From Nymphaea colorata (Eukaryota > Streptophyta > Magnoliopsida > Nymphaeales > Nymphaeaceae): a stretch of DNA of 64,000 nt. The notes beneath the pieces are model-generated. The model worked only from the letters and a program-made list of their open reading frames with translations. It was not told the origin of the DNA and did not search any database. Within the stretch, counting starts at the first letter, position 1. Every line of letters starts with the position of its first letter. Below are positions 50,168-62,578 of the stretch, piece after piece. The DNA lies in NCBI RefSeq assembly GCF_008831285.2, contig NC_045146.1, positions 20,351,289-20,415,288 on the forward strand, written 5' to 3'. The position numbers and the translations under genes were made by a program.

Positions 50168-50168
50168 T
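50066..50168. repeat. Compound microsatellite: C-run, (CT)n, (AT)n, (AC)n
   Basis: A C-run at 50066-50077, CT units at about 50085-50115, AT units to about 50160 and a short CACACAC follow one another without unrelated DNA between the last three. Confidence 0.97.
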
Positions 50169-53100
50169 GTTGCACCACGTCGCAGCATTGCAGAATAACA
50201 AAAGATAGTATTGCAGATTTGTATATAAACTAGGGAGCCCTAGATCGTCCAAACTAGCCACGTCTGCTGAAAAATTACGTCACTGTCTGCATGGTTTTTG
50301 GTTACAAAGGCAATGGGGACTTGTCACCGGGAAAGCAGAGTTTGCGGTTCCGCATGTAGGGATCAAGAAATATGACAATAGCGGCCTGCAATATGACATG
50401 CATGCGCGCGTTGAATATTCAAAGAGTATCTATATTTGGAATAGCTATTTCCTGATTGTATACGTCTTTTAACTGCGTATATTTCTATTAATTTGCATAT
50501 GGAAACTACGAAATATTATTCCAATGTCTAAACATCAGAAAACATGGTGTCTTATGCGTTCTATAAATGTCTTTATTTCTCAGATTCTATAAGTTTCCAG
50601 GTGCCTTTCTCTCTTGTTTCCTTGTAAATAGCAATATTTAATGTGGGTCTCATGTTTGTTTGAGTTACTCATGACTAATTTTCGCGACTATGACTGAAAC
50701 GTCTGAACAGCCAATCCAAGCTGATGTTAATTCATAAGTGCCACCCTCGTCTAAGAATTGTGCCGCGAGTGGAGTTGTGTATGAGCCATATTATGTCTGG
50801 TTAGCAGTCTGCCGTGGAGTCATAGTCGAAATGCGGTTTGAATTTAGTATTTAATTTTCTTTGTGGAAACCACCCAGGGGCGCAGAGACTTTGGTGCTTC
50901 CCCGAACATAAACCCTCAAGTACCGCTTCCCGGAACACAAAACCTTAAGTGCCATTCCTCACCCCCATCCTTGTTTGCAAGGTGTAGGCGCCTTTAAGTT
51001 TTGAATCAGTGACTCGCCGTCAAGCTAGTTGATTCAAATGTCAGCCTAATTGTAGACCCACAAAACTGCAGACAAAATGAAACTTAATTTTTTGTGGGTT
51101 CTGATGTATATCTCACTATAAATCTGTCTAAACGACACTCGTAAACTAACAGGTGGGTTTTGTATGCGATCAGCATTTTTGGAGAAACATTGTGAGTACT
51201 TTCTTTGGTACAAAACTATCTTTCTTAAAACTGCTTAACTACAAATCATGCACTTAAATTGGCACATGGGAAGGGGCTGGGGAATGATCAATGATCAAGG
51301 GATGCAACAAACTAGCGATGGCCGGTTTTTGTTTCGAACTTTTGTAGTGTTAATTTTGTATGTTATAATAAGGGAGGCACAAATATGCAATTTGAAGCAT
51401 AGTGGGTCTGTTACCCAGACTATATATCTATGGAGACTGGGGGAGGGGTAAGAGATTCGGCTTTCAGTTGAGCAGTAAGACGAAATACTCTTCCCACCCA
51501 CCCAAAAGGAAGCAATGAATGATATACAGTCTTTTCCTTTTCATACAAAAAAATTCAATATTTCATGATAAATCATGTCCCGCTTCTGATAAAAACAGAC
51601 AAATCCATAATTTTTTCGTTAAAAACTTTTGAACTGACTGTTTGGTATTTGTTTAATCTCAAGGACCTGACCTCGCCAAGGACCTGACCTCGTTAGGACT
51701 TTATCACGTTGGCGCCGTTTTTGCAATACACAAGGCATGCAGTGAGTGCCTAAGGGGAAGGTCTGGGCAAGCACGTCCAACTTTGCACGTCTCTAACTCA
51801 AGGGGTGTAGTTGTTTGATTTCTAATGCAGGACAAAGCTGCAGTCGTTTTCCCAAAGATGGATTTTGACCAACTTGAAAAAGTATTCTGTACAGATATCC
51901 ATTAAAACTTTGAAATAAAGCTAGAGAAGAGCGGAAAAGGAGAAATTCCTCTGTGGTTTTTAAGGCTTCTTTGCTTCTCCATCTCGAAGAACTGAGGTTC
52001 AATTTCGGCTCTGAAAGTTTGTTGATGTAGCCGAACAAGCCATCTTCATAGGTATTTTTGTTGACCAAGATGGTGAGTTGGAAAAGCTTAGTCAAGCAAA
52101 ATGCGTGCAGCCAATGTCGCAGGACATTTCAGTTTGTGCTCAGCTATTCTTTACGAGAAATTGCCTGAAAATGATGTGTTGGGCGTCCTGCTGTGGAAGA
52201 GAATCGGTATCCCAAGAGTAGTTCCCTTTCTTGTCGTATTGAGGCTCAAGGAATCCGGTATCTTGATCTGATCAGCTGATGCCACAGGTATTCGAACCGA
52301 CTGCCTACAGATTCGGTTCCGACTTTGGGCATGGATAAAAGAAGGGAGTCGAGATGGGCAATGAAAAGAGCCGTAAAGGCTGCAACAAGTTCGGCTTGGT
52401 GTCCAAGAAATGGACAGGATTTCCTCGCGGCCGAAAGAATCGGTGGTGCCTTTAGGGAATGTGTTGTACATCGTTGATTGTAAAATGGAAGGAAGAAGGG
52501 ACCCATGGGGTCTTCTGCTGTGAATTTTGGCCGTAAGAGCTGGAAAGCGGCAGCAGGTGGCTTCTCCTCGAATCACTCAGTCCCTTCTGCCCAAGCTATC
52601 CCATCTTCCCCCCGCCCCCGTTTTCTTTCACTCCACAAGGACCCCTCACCCGCAGCAACGTTAACGTCTCTCCCAGGCCACACGTAGACGCCTTGCTGGC
52701 GTGTGCGTGGGCCAGCTGGAACGCGGACGAAAGAGGATTCCCGCGGACGCTCCTCTGGGTTGGAAACCCCGACGCTTCCAGCGGCATCCTGGTCCACAGG
52801 ACGACCCCACCTGTCGCCTCCCCATTGGTCGACTCATCGGGATTAGGCACGACGCTTTTGCTTTAGTTTTTGCCCCTCGAACGATCACCGTCACTCCCTG
52901 TCCTTATCGGCACTCCCACCTCCTCCCGCCGGAGTCCAGCTTTCAGACGTCCGCGTTCGTGCTCTTCCTCTTCCACCACTTCCTTTTGTTTTCTTTATAT
53001 GGAACGTTTGCTAATTAACATTTTCAATTATCTGTTTAACAGTGGTGATCGTGTTCATTTGAAGTTGATTAATTTCTTGTGAGGTTAATAGGAACCATGT

Positions 53101-54651
53101 AGCTAGCGCTCGGCAGTTGAAGATTACTTGCTACTTATACCTCAGGTGGTGAACGCGGTGGAATGGGGGAGACCCACCTTGGCGTATGATATAAGTGTTT
53201 GGCTTTTTTGGTTTTCTTTTATCATCAACAGACTGCTGTTTGTTGATGCATATTCTTGTACCGACATAGATAGGGTCCTGTTCACATGAACTTGTTCGAT
53301 TAGTCTGCTCTAAATCCGAGTTCGATGTTTAATTGAGCTCTGACATGCAGGCAACATCTGATTAATCAAGCCCAGCTGTATTAATATATATTGATATTTC
53401 ATTTTGTGTCCTGATTATCTCATTACAATTCGGGGACAAACAGTTTTCCGTATTATTGAATTTCTTTCTGTAAATGGCGAACAGCAACCGAACTACAGAT
53501 GCTAATTTGGTGAAACTAAAAACGCATTGATATCTTGTTTATTTCATTAATGTGAAAATCGACATCCCAACTACAAGTTAATCTCCACAAATCTAGGACT
53601 ATAAGAACAAGGTATTCTCTTGCGTCAAGTTTTGTGTGTGTGTTGTATAGCTTCAAACGAAGAGATTTCTCCAACAGATTAACTGTTATGATCATGTGTC
53701 TCCAGCCTTAATGTACCACGGCTTCTAAATCATGGATGCATAAAAACAACCATTTGTTAGCCGGATCATCATGCCGCAAACATGTGTAGTTTACGTCCTT
53801 TTTCTCTTTAGTAAACATATTTTTTACTTTTTTTCCTGAAATAGTGTGGGGTTTCTGTCATACAACACCAACTTGCTTTACATAATTAGAGTTGCGGTGC
53901 TAATCTTCGGTGCAAAGTTTGAGCCATGCATGTGCAAAGCTGCCAAAGGAAAAAAAAGGACAGATGGGAACGCAATGTAGTAGACATGAAATTCGGTTCA
54001 TTTAACATTTCAAGCTCCACAAGACCATTTTATGTGTTCACATTACTTTGGAGGCATCTAATCGTGGTACTAATCGCATAAAGGAAGCACTAGGAATCCT
54101 TTCACGGTATTTATGACTTTTTTGTTTTCCTTTCAACAATAAAATCAAAGTGCCTTGCACACTAATTATTAAGTACACTTTCTTTGGAAAGCTATCACAA
54201 GGGTGCTCATGTATCAGATTTCAAATCCTGTGAGGGCCTTATATATGTATCCAGACCAACCAGGACGGGATCATATAAATTGCACCTGAATAGTTAATTG
54301 AATCTAAAATTGTTATCAAGTTTTCTTTTTATTTCGGTAATATCTATATTTATGTGAATCCGAATCTCACTAGACAAATAGAACTTGTAAGGGGGTAAAC
54401 TCAAAGATAGTGTCACCCAGTTACATACTCCTGATCTCTCATCTGGTAATCCTGCCCGCCGGTTCCAATTTGGCTCATTGGTTCACAGGAAAGATTGCAA
54501 CGAAACCCGGGAAAACAGCTAAAAAAAGGTAAGAATAATAAATAATTAGAGACTGAAAAGCAACAGGCACCAAAGAGAATTCCACACGCCATGTGATTTG
54601 ATTGGTCCACACCATCATACTGGAAAGCCACATACTCATCCAAACGTCCTT
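50169..54651. other. Gene-poor, with a GC-rich island near 52.5-52.95 kb
   Basis: Mostly AT-rich with no supported gene. From about 52500 to 52960 the DNA turns GC-rich and open in several frames on both strands; one minus frame contains GGVVLWTRMPL, reminiscent of PhoD-type phosphatases, but the match is too short to call. A 57-codon ATG frame at 52101-52274 also lacks family support. From 53000 to 54600 I see nothing. Confidence 0.45.
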
Positions 54652-54661
54652 TTATATATAT
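54652..54661 (+). promoter_or_regulatory. TATA box of the HD-Zip gene
   Basis: TTATATATAT lies about 135 bases before the ATG at 54794 and is followed by a short GT run. Confidence 0.55.
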
Positions 54662-54793
54662 GTGTGTGTGATTATCTACAAGAACACGCGCACACCAACC
54701 AAATTCATCAACGCCATATTCTCATCATCTCCTTAATTAATTATTGTTAGAAAGGGAAGCAGAGGAGAATAAAGGAAGGAGCCTCTCGCATTA

Positions 54794-57107
54794 ATGATGG
54801 AGAGGGAAGGGTACTGCACAGGAGATGACGAATCGGATTCAGTGACGATCATAAGACCCTCCTCTTCCCACAAGGTCAGGAAGAAGAGGAGGTTCAGCCA
54901 AGAGCAGATCAGGTCCCTGGAGAAGATATTCGAGAACGAGACCACCAGACTCGAGCCCAGGAAGAAGGTGCAGCTGGCCAGAGAACTGGGGCTGCACCCC
55001 AGGCAGATCGCCATCTGGTTTCAGAACAGGAGGGCTCGGTGGAAGACCAAGCGCGTGGAGAAAGACTACGGCCTCCTCAAGGCAGATTACGATGCGCTGC
55101 TTGCTAGCTTTGAATCTCTCAAACAAGAGAAACAAGCCCTTCTTGAACAGGTAACTTGTAAGTTTTGCTGTTTGCTGCTTTCTGGTTCATCATATATTCT
55201 TCGCGAAGATGGTTTCTGGAACTTCAAATTGAATTTCTTACTAGAGAAAAATACTTTTCTTTTTCTCGGATTGATCATGCGATTGAAGCGAGCATGCATG
55301 TTCCGAGAATCCAAGGTGATCTCGTATTCTTCCCCTTGAGAAGGAAGCTGCCTTCTTAGGATTGCTGTGCATGCTGTTACATATATTAAGAAATTAAGAT
55401 CCATGAGCGTACTAAGCAAATTATAGAACATCCGGCTCATCCCCCTGACTTCGAAAGGCTGTCTGAACGGCCCTCTCATGAACACAAGCCAGTAGCCATG
55501 CAGGAGCGAGCTGAATTGATGCTTGCTTATGTGAAAATTAAATGTTTGTTCTCCAAAAGTATCTAGAATATTTATGCGTAGATCCTTTTTTGCAAAACAC
55601 GTCTCCGTAACATATTTTTTCTGTTCATGATTTGTCTGATCACAAGTCATTAAACCTTTTTTCTTTCTAATGCAAAAATGAATCTTTGAACGACTTAATT
55701 AGACCACTTAGTGAGTCTACATATCTAGAGATAGGCCATGTATAAGCCTTCATCGCCCTGCTCCTGCGCTGCATGAAAAAGAAAGAAAGAAAAAAGAAAA
55801 CTCATACAGTGAATAGGTAACCTTGAAACTTGGCCTTGAGTTTTTCACCTTCACACCATTCCCTTAGACTCACTTTACCATATCAATTGAGCTGCCTATT
55901 GCGCAATGATTGGTTCAATTATTGAACTTATGCTGGTTGTCAAATCCATATCGGATTATTCGGCTTCTCTGACACACTGCTAATTAGGGTGTGAATCATG
56001 CGTGACATGAGTGTGGGACACGCTATTATTAGCATGACCAGCACCTAACAATTAACACATGCTATCTGCGATAGTTACGTAGTTTTTTAGCATCTTCTGT
56101 CATATCTTAGAAATAGAAACTTACTTTTAACATAAACAGCGTAAGAGATAACAAAACTATTTAAAATAACAAACACGAACCATCCGTTCTTGTCTTGTGA
56201 AAGTTTCGAAACCCCTGTATTTATTTCGTTCAAGCAACCTACTCGATCGGTTGCAACCCTGGAGGATGATCGTTGCTTCGAAAATAAGAAACTTTTATTT
56301 AGTATAAACATTCATTTGTATCTTTCCAGCTTCAAGGCGAGGAATAAATTAGTAATCTTCCGCGTCCGTGACTCTAGTGGAGACAGGTCGAACGGCCCAC
56401 CTCTTCGATTCGAGGAAGGGTCAGCTTGAGCCGGTGTACGTGCCCAGTCTGCCTGGTCCATCATATATATATATATATAGTCCTTGAATTATCTGATCCT
56501 CCTGGTCCAAACTTGACACGCACAACCAGATCTACAGTACAGTTGCCAACATAAATTTACAACAGTTCTAGATCCATCCCTGCATTGGATCTTCTCTCAG
56601 ATCCCGGTCTGTAGCACAAAATATGGGCTTAGATCTGCTTCATATCGGAAATGCTTGAGGGGATATATACTTGCAAGTTGCATGAAACGGGCAAGTAATT
56701 AAGCAAACTATACTGCTGTTTGTTCTGATATACAGATAGAGAAGCTGAGCAGGCTGTTGGAAAAGCGGCCCGAGTCGGATGCCGGGGAGCAGAGGGCATG
56801 GTGCGAGAACAGCGTTGAAGGCTGCTCGGAAAATAGAGACCGGAAATCGGGCTGCCAAAAGGACATGATGGGTCGGGAAGGAGAACCAGATATGAGGTCG
56901 GGTTTGTTGTCAGACAGTGAGTGCAGCAAAGCGATGGAGAAGTCGAGGAAGGAGGAAGACCAGGATCATCAGGACGGGGTTCTCGCCGAAATCAACGGCT
57001 ATGGCTGCGGACCCTCTTGCTTTTCTGGTAGATCCTACGGCCTGGAATCGTCATTATGTTGCTATCCTGACCAAATTTCGCAATGGCCTTGGGAGCTCTG
57101 GCCTTAA
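54794..57107 (+). CDS. HD-Zip class I transcription factor, ATHB7/12 type
   Basis: Two exons, 54794-55150 and 56736-57107, with a 1585-bp GT-AG intron inside the zipper; 242 residues. The homeodomain (about 28-88) contains [32 protein letters not shown] and the recognition helix [14 protein letters not shown]. The leucine zipper follows directly with heptad leucines at 95, 102, 109, 116 and 123, and [14 protein letters not shown] is typical of the ATHB7/ATHB12 (rice HOX22/24) branch. There is no START domain or CPSCE motif, so class I not II-IV. The acidic, polar C-terminal half ends in SQWPWELWP, an aromatic AHA-like activation motif. Two ATGs are adjacent; either may be used. Branch members bind CAATNATTG and respond to ABA and drought; that role is inferred. 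Odd: one extra Thr ([10 protein letters not shown], where relatives have nine residues) between helices I and II. Confidence 0.95.
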
Positions 57108-60061
57108 ACGTGCCGACTAATTATAGAGAAGAAGAAGAGGAAGAAGAAGTTGGTCATACGTTGCGGTGAGTTGGAGATGTCGGCCGTTCCTGTAAATTAC
57201 AAGCGGTCATAACAAGAAAATGCATCGAGATGCTACTAGCTAGCTAAAGCTTCATTAGTTTGTTGATGGGGGGACGTAGCCCTCCCGTTTGTGCATGTAA
57301 CAATACTGGACAAAATCTTCCTTAGTCTCTGTCTCTGTCTCTCTCTCTCTGTTATTATGTGGATCTGATTTACTGACATTTAACAATCAAGAACTGAACT
57401 TTTTCCTTCATGAAAAAACCCATTTTTATGTCAACTCTCTCCCTCTCTTTCTCTATCTGGCTTATAAAATCTGCCTTAACAAGAACACCATTTCGATATT
57501 AAATTCTAGGTTCGGACTTTTATAGATTTCAGCACTGTAATTATTTCGTAAGAAAACAACTGAAAAATGTGAGATTCAATTTGGAAATATAGCTGAATGC
57601 ACGATCGCAAAAAACATGTTGTACATACTTGTCTGTTGTGGACTATGCCCAATTGCCCATGCATGGTGTTTGAGCCGCTGACTATAGATCCTACTTTTGA
57701 GGCAAAAAGCTGAAACAAATGAAACGCTTTTACCTTTATCTGTAAAACAAAAGTTAATGAGAGTAAGAACATTGTTTGATTGCATGAAACATAAATTCAA
57801 CTGTAAAATTCCAAGTGTAAAATAACGGATTTTTAGTTGAACTCCTCCAAATGTTTAAATTAAATGGTACGTAAATGCTATCTTTTTTTTTTTTTTCTTT
57901 CTTTCTTTTCTTCCAGTTTCGTTAGAGTGAGTAAAGGAAGTCCCACCACCTAAGTGAAAACCAAAGCCTCTTTCCTACCCTCAAGGTCCAGGCAGCACTG
58001 ATGCTTGGGATGGAGCCCATATTGAACCCTTCTATTAGCACAAAAAGTATGTGGTGCCCATGCCATTAGAACCAGCAACTTCCCATCTACGAATGAGATT
58101 GAGTTGCTATGCATACCTTTGTGCACGCACGAAAGGGGATGTGGGGTATTGTTGAAATCTATTATAAAATGATGGGCATTTTTTTAACTTTTTTTTTGTT
58201 TTTTCAAATCCCTTTTACCCTTTTAAAAAGTTTCTTTTCTTATTCTAGCAAGGGTATTTTGGTCATTGCATAACCTGGTGCATGCATAGAGTGTGCATAT
58301 AACCAGCCTCATCTAGAAACACCCCCCCCATGCTGGTTGAAGGCTTAGCCAGGAAGAATTATTTGATGATAATTTAGGTACAAATCATCACCCAAAGATT
58401 CTGCCACGTAGCTTCCAATAAGTGGGATGAATGCTAACGATACTATCTTGTTGAACATGACAAAAAAGAACTGCAAACAATAATGCATCATATTCATGAT
58501 TTTTTACCTACAAAAAACGGCGTTCCTCTTGAACTTATCAAGGTGAAGAAAATTTTCAACAAAGTCATTTAATGTGTCAGCATACTGGTTCTGCAATAGA
58601 GTAAATAAACTTTTCCTAGCAATCACCTCTATAACAATCTCTATTATTGGTGGCCCTCTTGCCCACCCGGGATGAACCAGCAGCAAGGTTCATTGTAACA
58701 GCTTTATTGACCAAGCATGTTTGGCTGAGCGGCTAGAGTACAATGGAACCAAAGTAGAGACTAGTCTTGGTCTACATGATGCATGCCGAGTTCCGAGCTC
58801 CAGTTAAATAATGTCTGTCGTTAGCATGCCAATAGGATTAGCTTGAGATTGATTCTAACTTCTAAGCATGGATTAATGAGGTGCCCTTGCACCAGAATTG
58901 AACGAGGTTTACAAGCACATATTTGGTTCAATCAATGCTGTTTGAATGTTCCCTTTTTTTGAGCTCACATTGTCACCTCTGCATTCATCAAATTCATGTT
59001 TTTACAAATGTAATATAATAAAAGTACTGAAATGCATCACTTAGTCATTATTATATAACAAGGGTGGAGTAGGTTTTAGATGCCCAATAAAGGATTTGGT
59101 TATACATTGGCTGCTTCCATTATCGAAACTCTTATGTACTCAACAAAATTGATTTGCTATGCTACAAAATGGTCCAAAGTTACTTGGCCTGTTTCCTCTA
59201 TTACCCTAGCGGTCAAATTATGCAAAAAATAGCACATACTATGTTCTCATGGCTTTTTTTCAAATGTAAGAGTCCCATGAGATACTATACGTTACAACTT
59301 AATCTTATGGTACTCCATTATGGAGCGCTTTGTTACTTGTAGTATCATCTCATCAAAAAGAAAATCTGGATCTGAACCCTTTTAAGTGGGCAGGAGCAAG
59401 ACCTTATTCAGTATGTTTTCTTGACTCCAAAGTTGCTAAACCAAACCGCACATCAGTATGTTAACTATCTTCTCAATGTTCTCGTGATGCTCATCAGCTG
59501 CATCATCGTCTCCATATATGGAGGAGGAGAGCTACCAGTACCCCGAAAAGGGAATAAACAAAAGGAGATATACTGACGCGCGAAAATGTCACCAAATATC
59601 TGGTCAATATGAGTTACACTATTACTGATGATTAAGCAAGAACGTCGATAAAAGTGATGTCAGCAGATGGAGGTGAGGGGAAAGAAATGGAGAGGTCGAC
59701 GGTGAGAAGAGAAGGAACGAAGCACTTGTCGTAAGGAGAAAGGGATCTAAGATTTCCTTGTCGAATGTGTGATGTTCTTCTTGATTTCACCCTGTTTTTT
59801 CTGGATATTTTATCTTAAATGAGCTAAAATCTAGGCAAATAAACTTGCCTAAATTTTGAAGTGGTAAAAGGTAGGATAAAAGATCCGTCTTGCTAGTAAA
59901 AGGCGGACTGGGAATAAGACCTATAGAAGGAATGATTAATTCAATGTTGTTAAAAACCAAAATTTGTTGCATATTGCAAGAGGGATCTAATGAATACATG
60001 GTTATCTACAGGCTTGATTTGCGAAAAATATATTACAAATGAGGATCATATCATGGATTCC
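57108..60061. other. 3' flank of HD-Zip gene, then gene-poor
   Basis: The first few hundred bases are the likely 3' UTR, with a GAAGAAGAGG purine tract and a CT run near 57328-57350. Beyond lie a T13 run near 57883 and low-complexity T-rich DNA at 58180-58250. A 60-codon minus frame at 58504-58686 (GPPIIEIVIEVIARKSLF...) looks protein-like but is unplaced. Nothing else seen. Confidence 0.45.
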
Positions 60062-60069
60062 ATCTACCT
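60062..60069. repeat. Target-site duplication, left copy (ATCTACCT)
   Basis: ATCTACCT directly before the left terminus TAGGG at 60070; identical to 62956-62963 directly after the right terminus. Confidence 0.9.
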
Positions 60070-60572
60070 TAGGGCTGCACACGAGCCGAGTCGAGCTCGA
60101 GCTTGCCCAGCTCGAGCTCGACTCGACTCAACGAGCTCGAGCTCGAACTCGAGTCGAGCTACCTAACACAAGCTCGAGCTCGACTCGATTAACTCGATTA
60201 GCTCGTCTAAATAAAAATGATCCTTCTTTTTAAAATATCTAGTAAATTTCATGACGTGGGATGAAATTTGTGAATCACTCAACTCTGCCAACAGTTTAGA
60301 GCTGCAAATAGACACCATTTGGTATTAGACTGTTCTCATTATTAAATATTATAGAATCATAAGCTGATGACTGAACTGAACAAAATGTAAATAGGACATA
60401 ATGTATACAAGGAAATAAAAGTTTAAAATTAGCTACACAGTATGGTAAAATAACAGCCAACTTCAGTAGCTTCAGCATATGTCCTTTGATGGAAAAACAA
60501 ACGAGCAGATTCAAGTCCAGATCTGAGCAGAGCATCATCTCCCAGAGGAAATTGGATAATAGCAGCAAAGTA

Positions 60573-61008
60573 TTGAGCAAGCTTTAGAATATAGTTTGAG
60601 AAAACGTAGACAGGAGTCGAGATCAAGGCTATGCAGAACAGAAAATAACCCATGACCTCTGGCTTTGCATGTAAATCCCCAGCATCCTCAACCTCCCAGC
60701 TCCAAAGGCCTGTCCACACAGTGTCTCCAAAGCACTTCCCATACCCAGCTGCCATGATCACCAAAACCCAGTTCAAATTTCCAACAGAAATCATCCAATA
60801 CATAGATGATATAATAAAGGACATGCTCCTTAGTGCAGAACAGAAAATACGCAAATGATATAATACAATATATGTTCCTTAGTACAGAACAACTAGCAGA
60901 TAGAAACAAAGCATTTTTGGTTTGATGTCATGGGCTGCCATGTCTTACCAAGAAGCCAAAACCCAGCCCTGCAACCACATAGTTCTCTATGGACACAGCA
61001 GCGAGCTC
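60573..61008 (-). pseudogene. Captured MATE (DTX) transporter fragment, frameshifted
   Basis: Inside the hAT element, minus strand. Exon one ends at 60949 with ELAAVSIENYVVAGLGFGFL and a GTAAG donor; exon two starts at 60748 after a GGCAG acceptor and reads [18 protein letters not shown] then [15 protein letters not shown]. This is the block following the second membrane helix of plant MATE efflux carriers, closest from memory to the Arabidopsis DTX33-35 group. At 60631-60629 the frame meets a TAG; the homology resumes in another frame as ALISTPVYVFSNYILKLAQ (60629 to 60573). Two extra residues (SQ) break YMQRSW. The intron, 60948-60749, is kept, so the copy came from genomic DNA, not mRNA. 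Everything before ELAAVS and after ILKLAQ is missing or unrelated. Not a functional transporter. Confidence 0.82.
60789..60900. repeat. Local tandem duplication inside the captured intron
   Basis: Two adjacent diverged units share GATATAATA..., CTCCTTAGTGCAGAACA / TTCCTTAGTACAGAACA. They fall between the two MATE exons and so enlarge the intron without touching splice sites. Confidence 0.65.
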
Positions 61009-61282
61009 CATAGCCATAGCTTCTTGCTCTCTATCAGTGATCTCCTGCACAGAGTGGGACTGCTCTGGTTCTCCAGCAGGGGAAGTGCGTTGGAGACAAT
61101 CTAGCTTACAATGAAGTACGTCAAACATGAGAAGCTAACAACCTAAAAGAATTTAACATGAGAAAATGTTGTACTTTTACAGATGGATGCACATTCTCGC
61201 TGTTCTACTCTTTACTGGCAGGCCCTTTAGTGTAATGTGCACTAAATATTATTGCAGGATTCCCAGCCATGGCCCATGAATG

Positions 61283-61484
61283 AATGAATGAACAGAAAAA
61301 ATCATCCCAGGCAACAGAGCAAGAAACAACGTGAGAAGATAAATAAAAAGAAAGAATAATAAAAGCTATTTATTTCAAGCCATGAATGAATGAACAGAAA
61401 AAATCTTCCCAGGCAACAGAGCAAGAAACAACGTGAGAAGATAAAGAACAAGAAAGAATAATAAAAGCTATTTTTTTCAATGTT
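61283..61484. repeat. Tandem duplication, about 102-bp unit
   Basis: The unit GAATGAATGAACAGAAAAAA...CAGGCAACAGAGCAAGAAAC...AATAATAAAAGCTATTT occurs twice head-to-tail, offset 102 bases, with only a few differences (ATCATCCC/ATCTTCCC; AAATAAAAAG/AAAGAACAAG). It lies within the hAT element. Confidence 0.88.
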
Positions 61485-62490
61485 TCATGCCTAGACCCTT
61501 TAGTGCCTAAGTGAAGGCCTTGCACACAGGTGGATCAACACATGCCTGGCACACATGTCATAAACAATATATAAAAAGAATTTATGTTAATGAAATAAAA
61601 AATCACGTGAACATGAAGGAAGAAAAAGGAAATGTGGATCAATGTTGTTCCTGTAAAGCTTGGTGAACAAGATTTAAGAAAGAAAATATTGGACAGGCGA
61701 GATTTGAAGGTTTCTAACATGGCTAAAAACCGTCGACTGCTTAGGAAGAGCAAATTTCTTCCAAGCAATCACTTTGCACGAGGAAAAAAAATAACAAAAT
61801 CTCTTTGACCCCTTTCTAGCCTTCTTTCTCATTTCTAACCACCAAAATAGGCATTGCATCAAGAAATTCAAAACAACAAAACAGGCTTCACAAAACAGGT
61901 AAGAAGGAGGAAGAGGAAGAAGATGAACAACAAGGAGAAGAAAAGAAGGTTGAAGGGGTACCTGACGTGAAGGCGGGGGCAGAAAGCACGCCTCTAGAAG
62001 CAATTACGACCTCAATATTTATCCCTTTCTAAGATCTCTGCCAAAATAAAAAGCAAAAAAATGATTAATAAGAGGATGAAGTCAAGGATTTGTTTGAAAG
62101 CACAGGCGCAGCACAAGATGTTCAAAACTTTGACCCCTGGAGGAGCATTAGCATACCATCGGGCGTTAGGCAGAGCAGAGGGCGGTGGTGGGCCGGTGGC
62201 GGTGGCAAAGAAGGAAAATGAGGAGGAAATGCAGACAGTGGAGCTGTCGTTCACGTGCTTGTGCAGACCCTGCGAAGGTGAGTCTGTGAGGATGAGGTGT
62301 CACCGTGTCACGGACTCACGAGAGTTTAAGAGAGAGAGAGGCAAAGAAAAAGCGCATGAAAAAGAGGGGAACATACCTGGTGCTCACACAACAAGCGTTG
62401 CCAATCTTTTGGGTCGTCTCTGGATGCTCATTTGTGTTCTTTTCATTGTGTGGACTGTCGTGGGGAGCCTAAACGAAACGCAGACGGCAG

Positions 62491-62578
62491 GCCGGATGGT
62501 GGAGCTGGTGGTTAGATGTTGAATGCCATTGCCGGACGGTGGAGCTGGAGCCTGGTGGTTAGATGCCAAATGCCGGCC
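62491..62578. repeat. Diverged tandem repeat, GGTGGAGCTGG unit
   Basis: CCGGATGGTGGAGCTGGTGG with TTAGATG... is followed by CCGGACGGTGGAGCTGGAGC with TGGTGGTTAGATGCC, two related units near the right end of the hAT element. The frame at 62523-62711 runs through it and is not a gene. Confidence 0.6.

Noticed and set aside
52596-52850. PhoD-type phosphatase start (GGVVLWTRMPL)
   Set aside because: Only some eleven residues resemble the family, no catalytic residues follow, and the frame turns into low-complexity sequence.
60429-60854. 141-codon minus frame taken as an unknown membrane protein ([14 protein letters not shown]...)
   Set aside because: In its first half it is the wrong frame of the MATE exon; the right frame gives [12 protein letters not shown]. 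Only the part after 60629 is in a MATE-compatible frame.
60652-60858. Plus-strand frame over the MATE fragment
   Set aside because: Antisense shadow; the minus strand carries the recognisable MATE residues and the splice sites.
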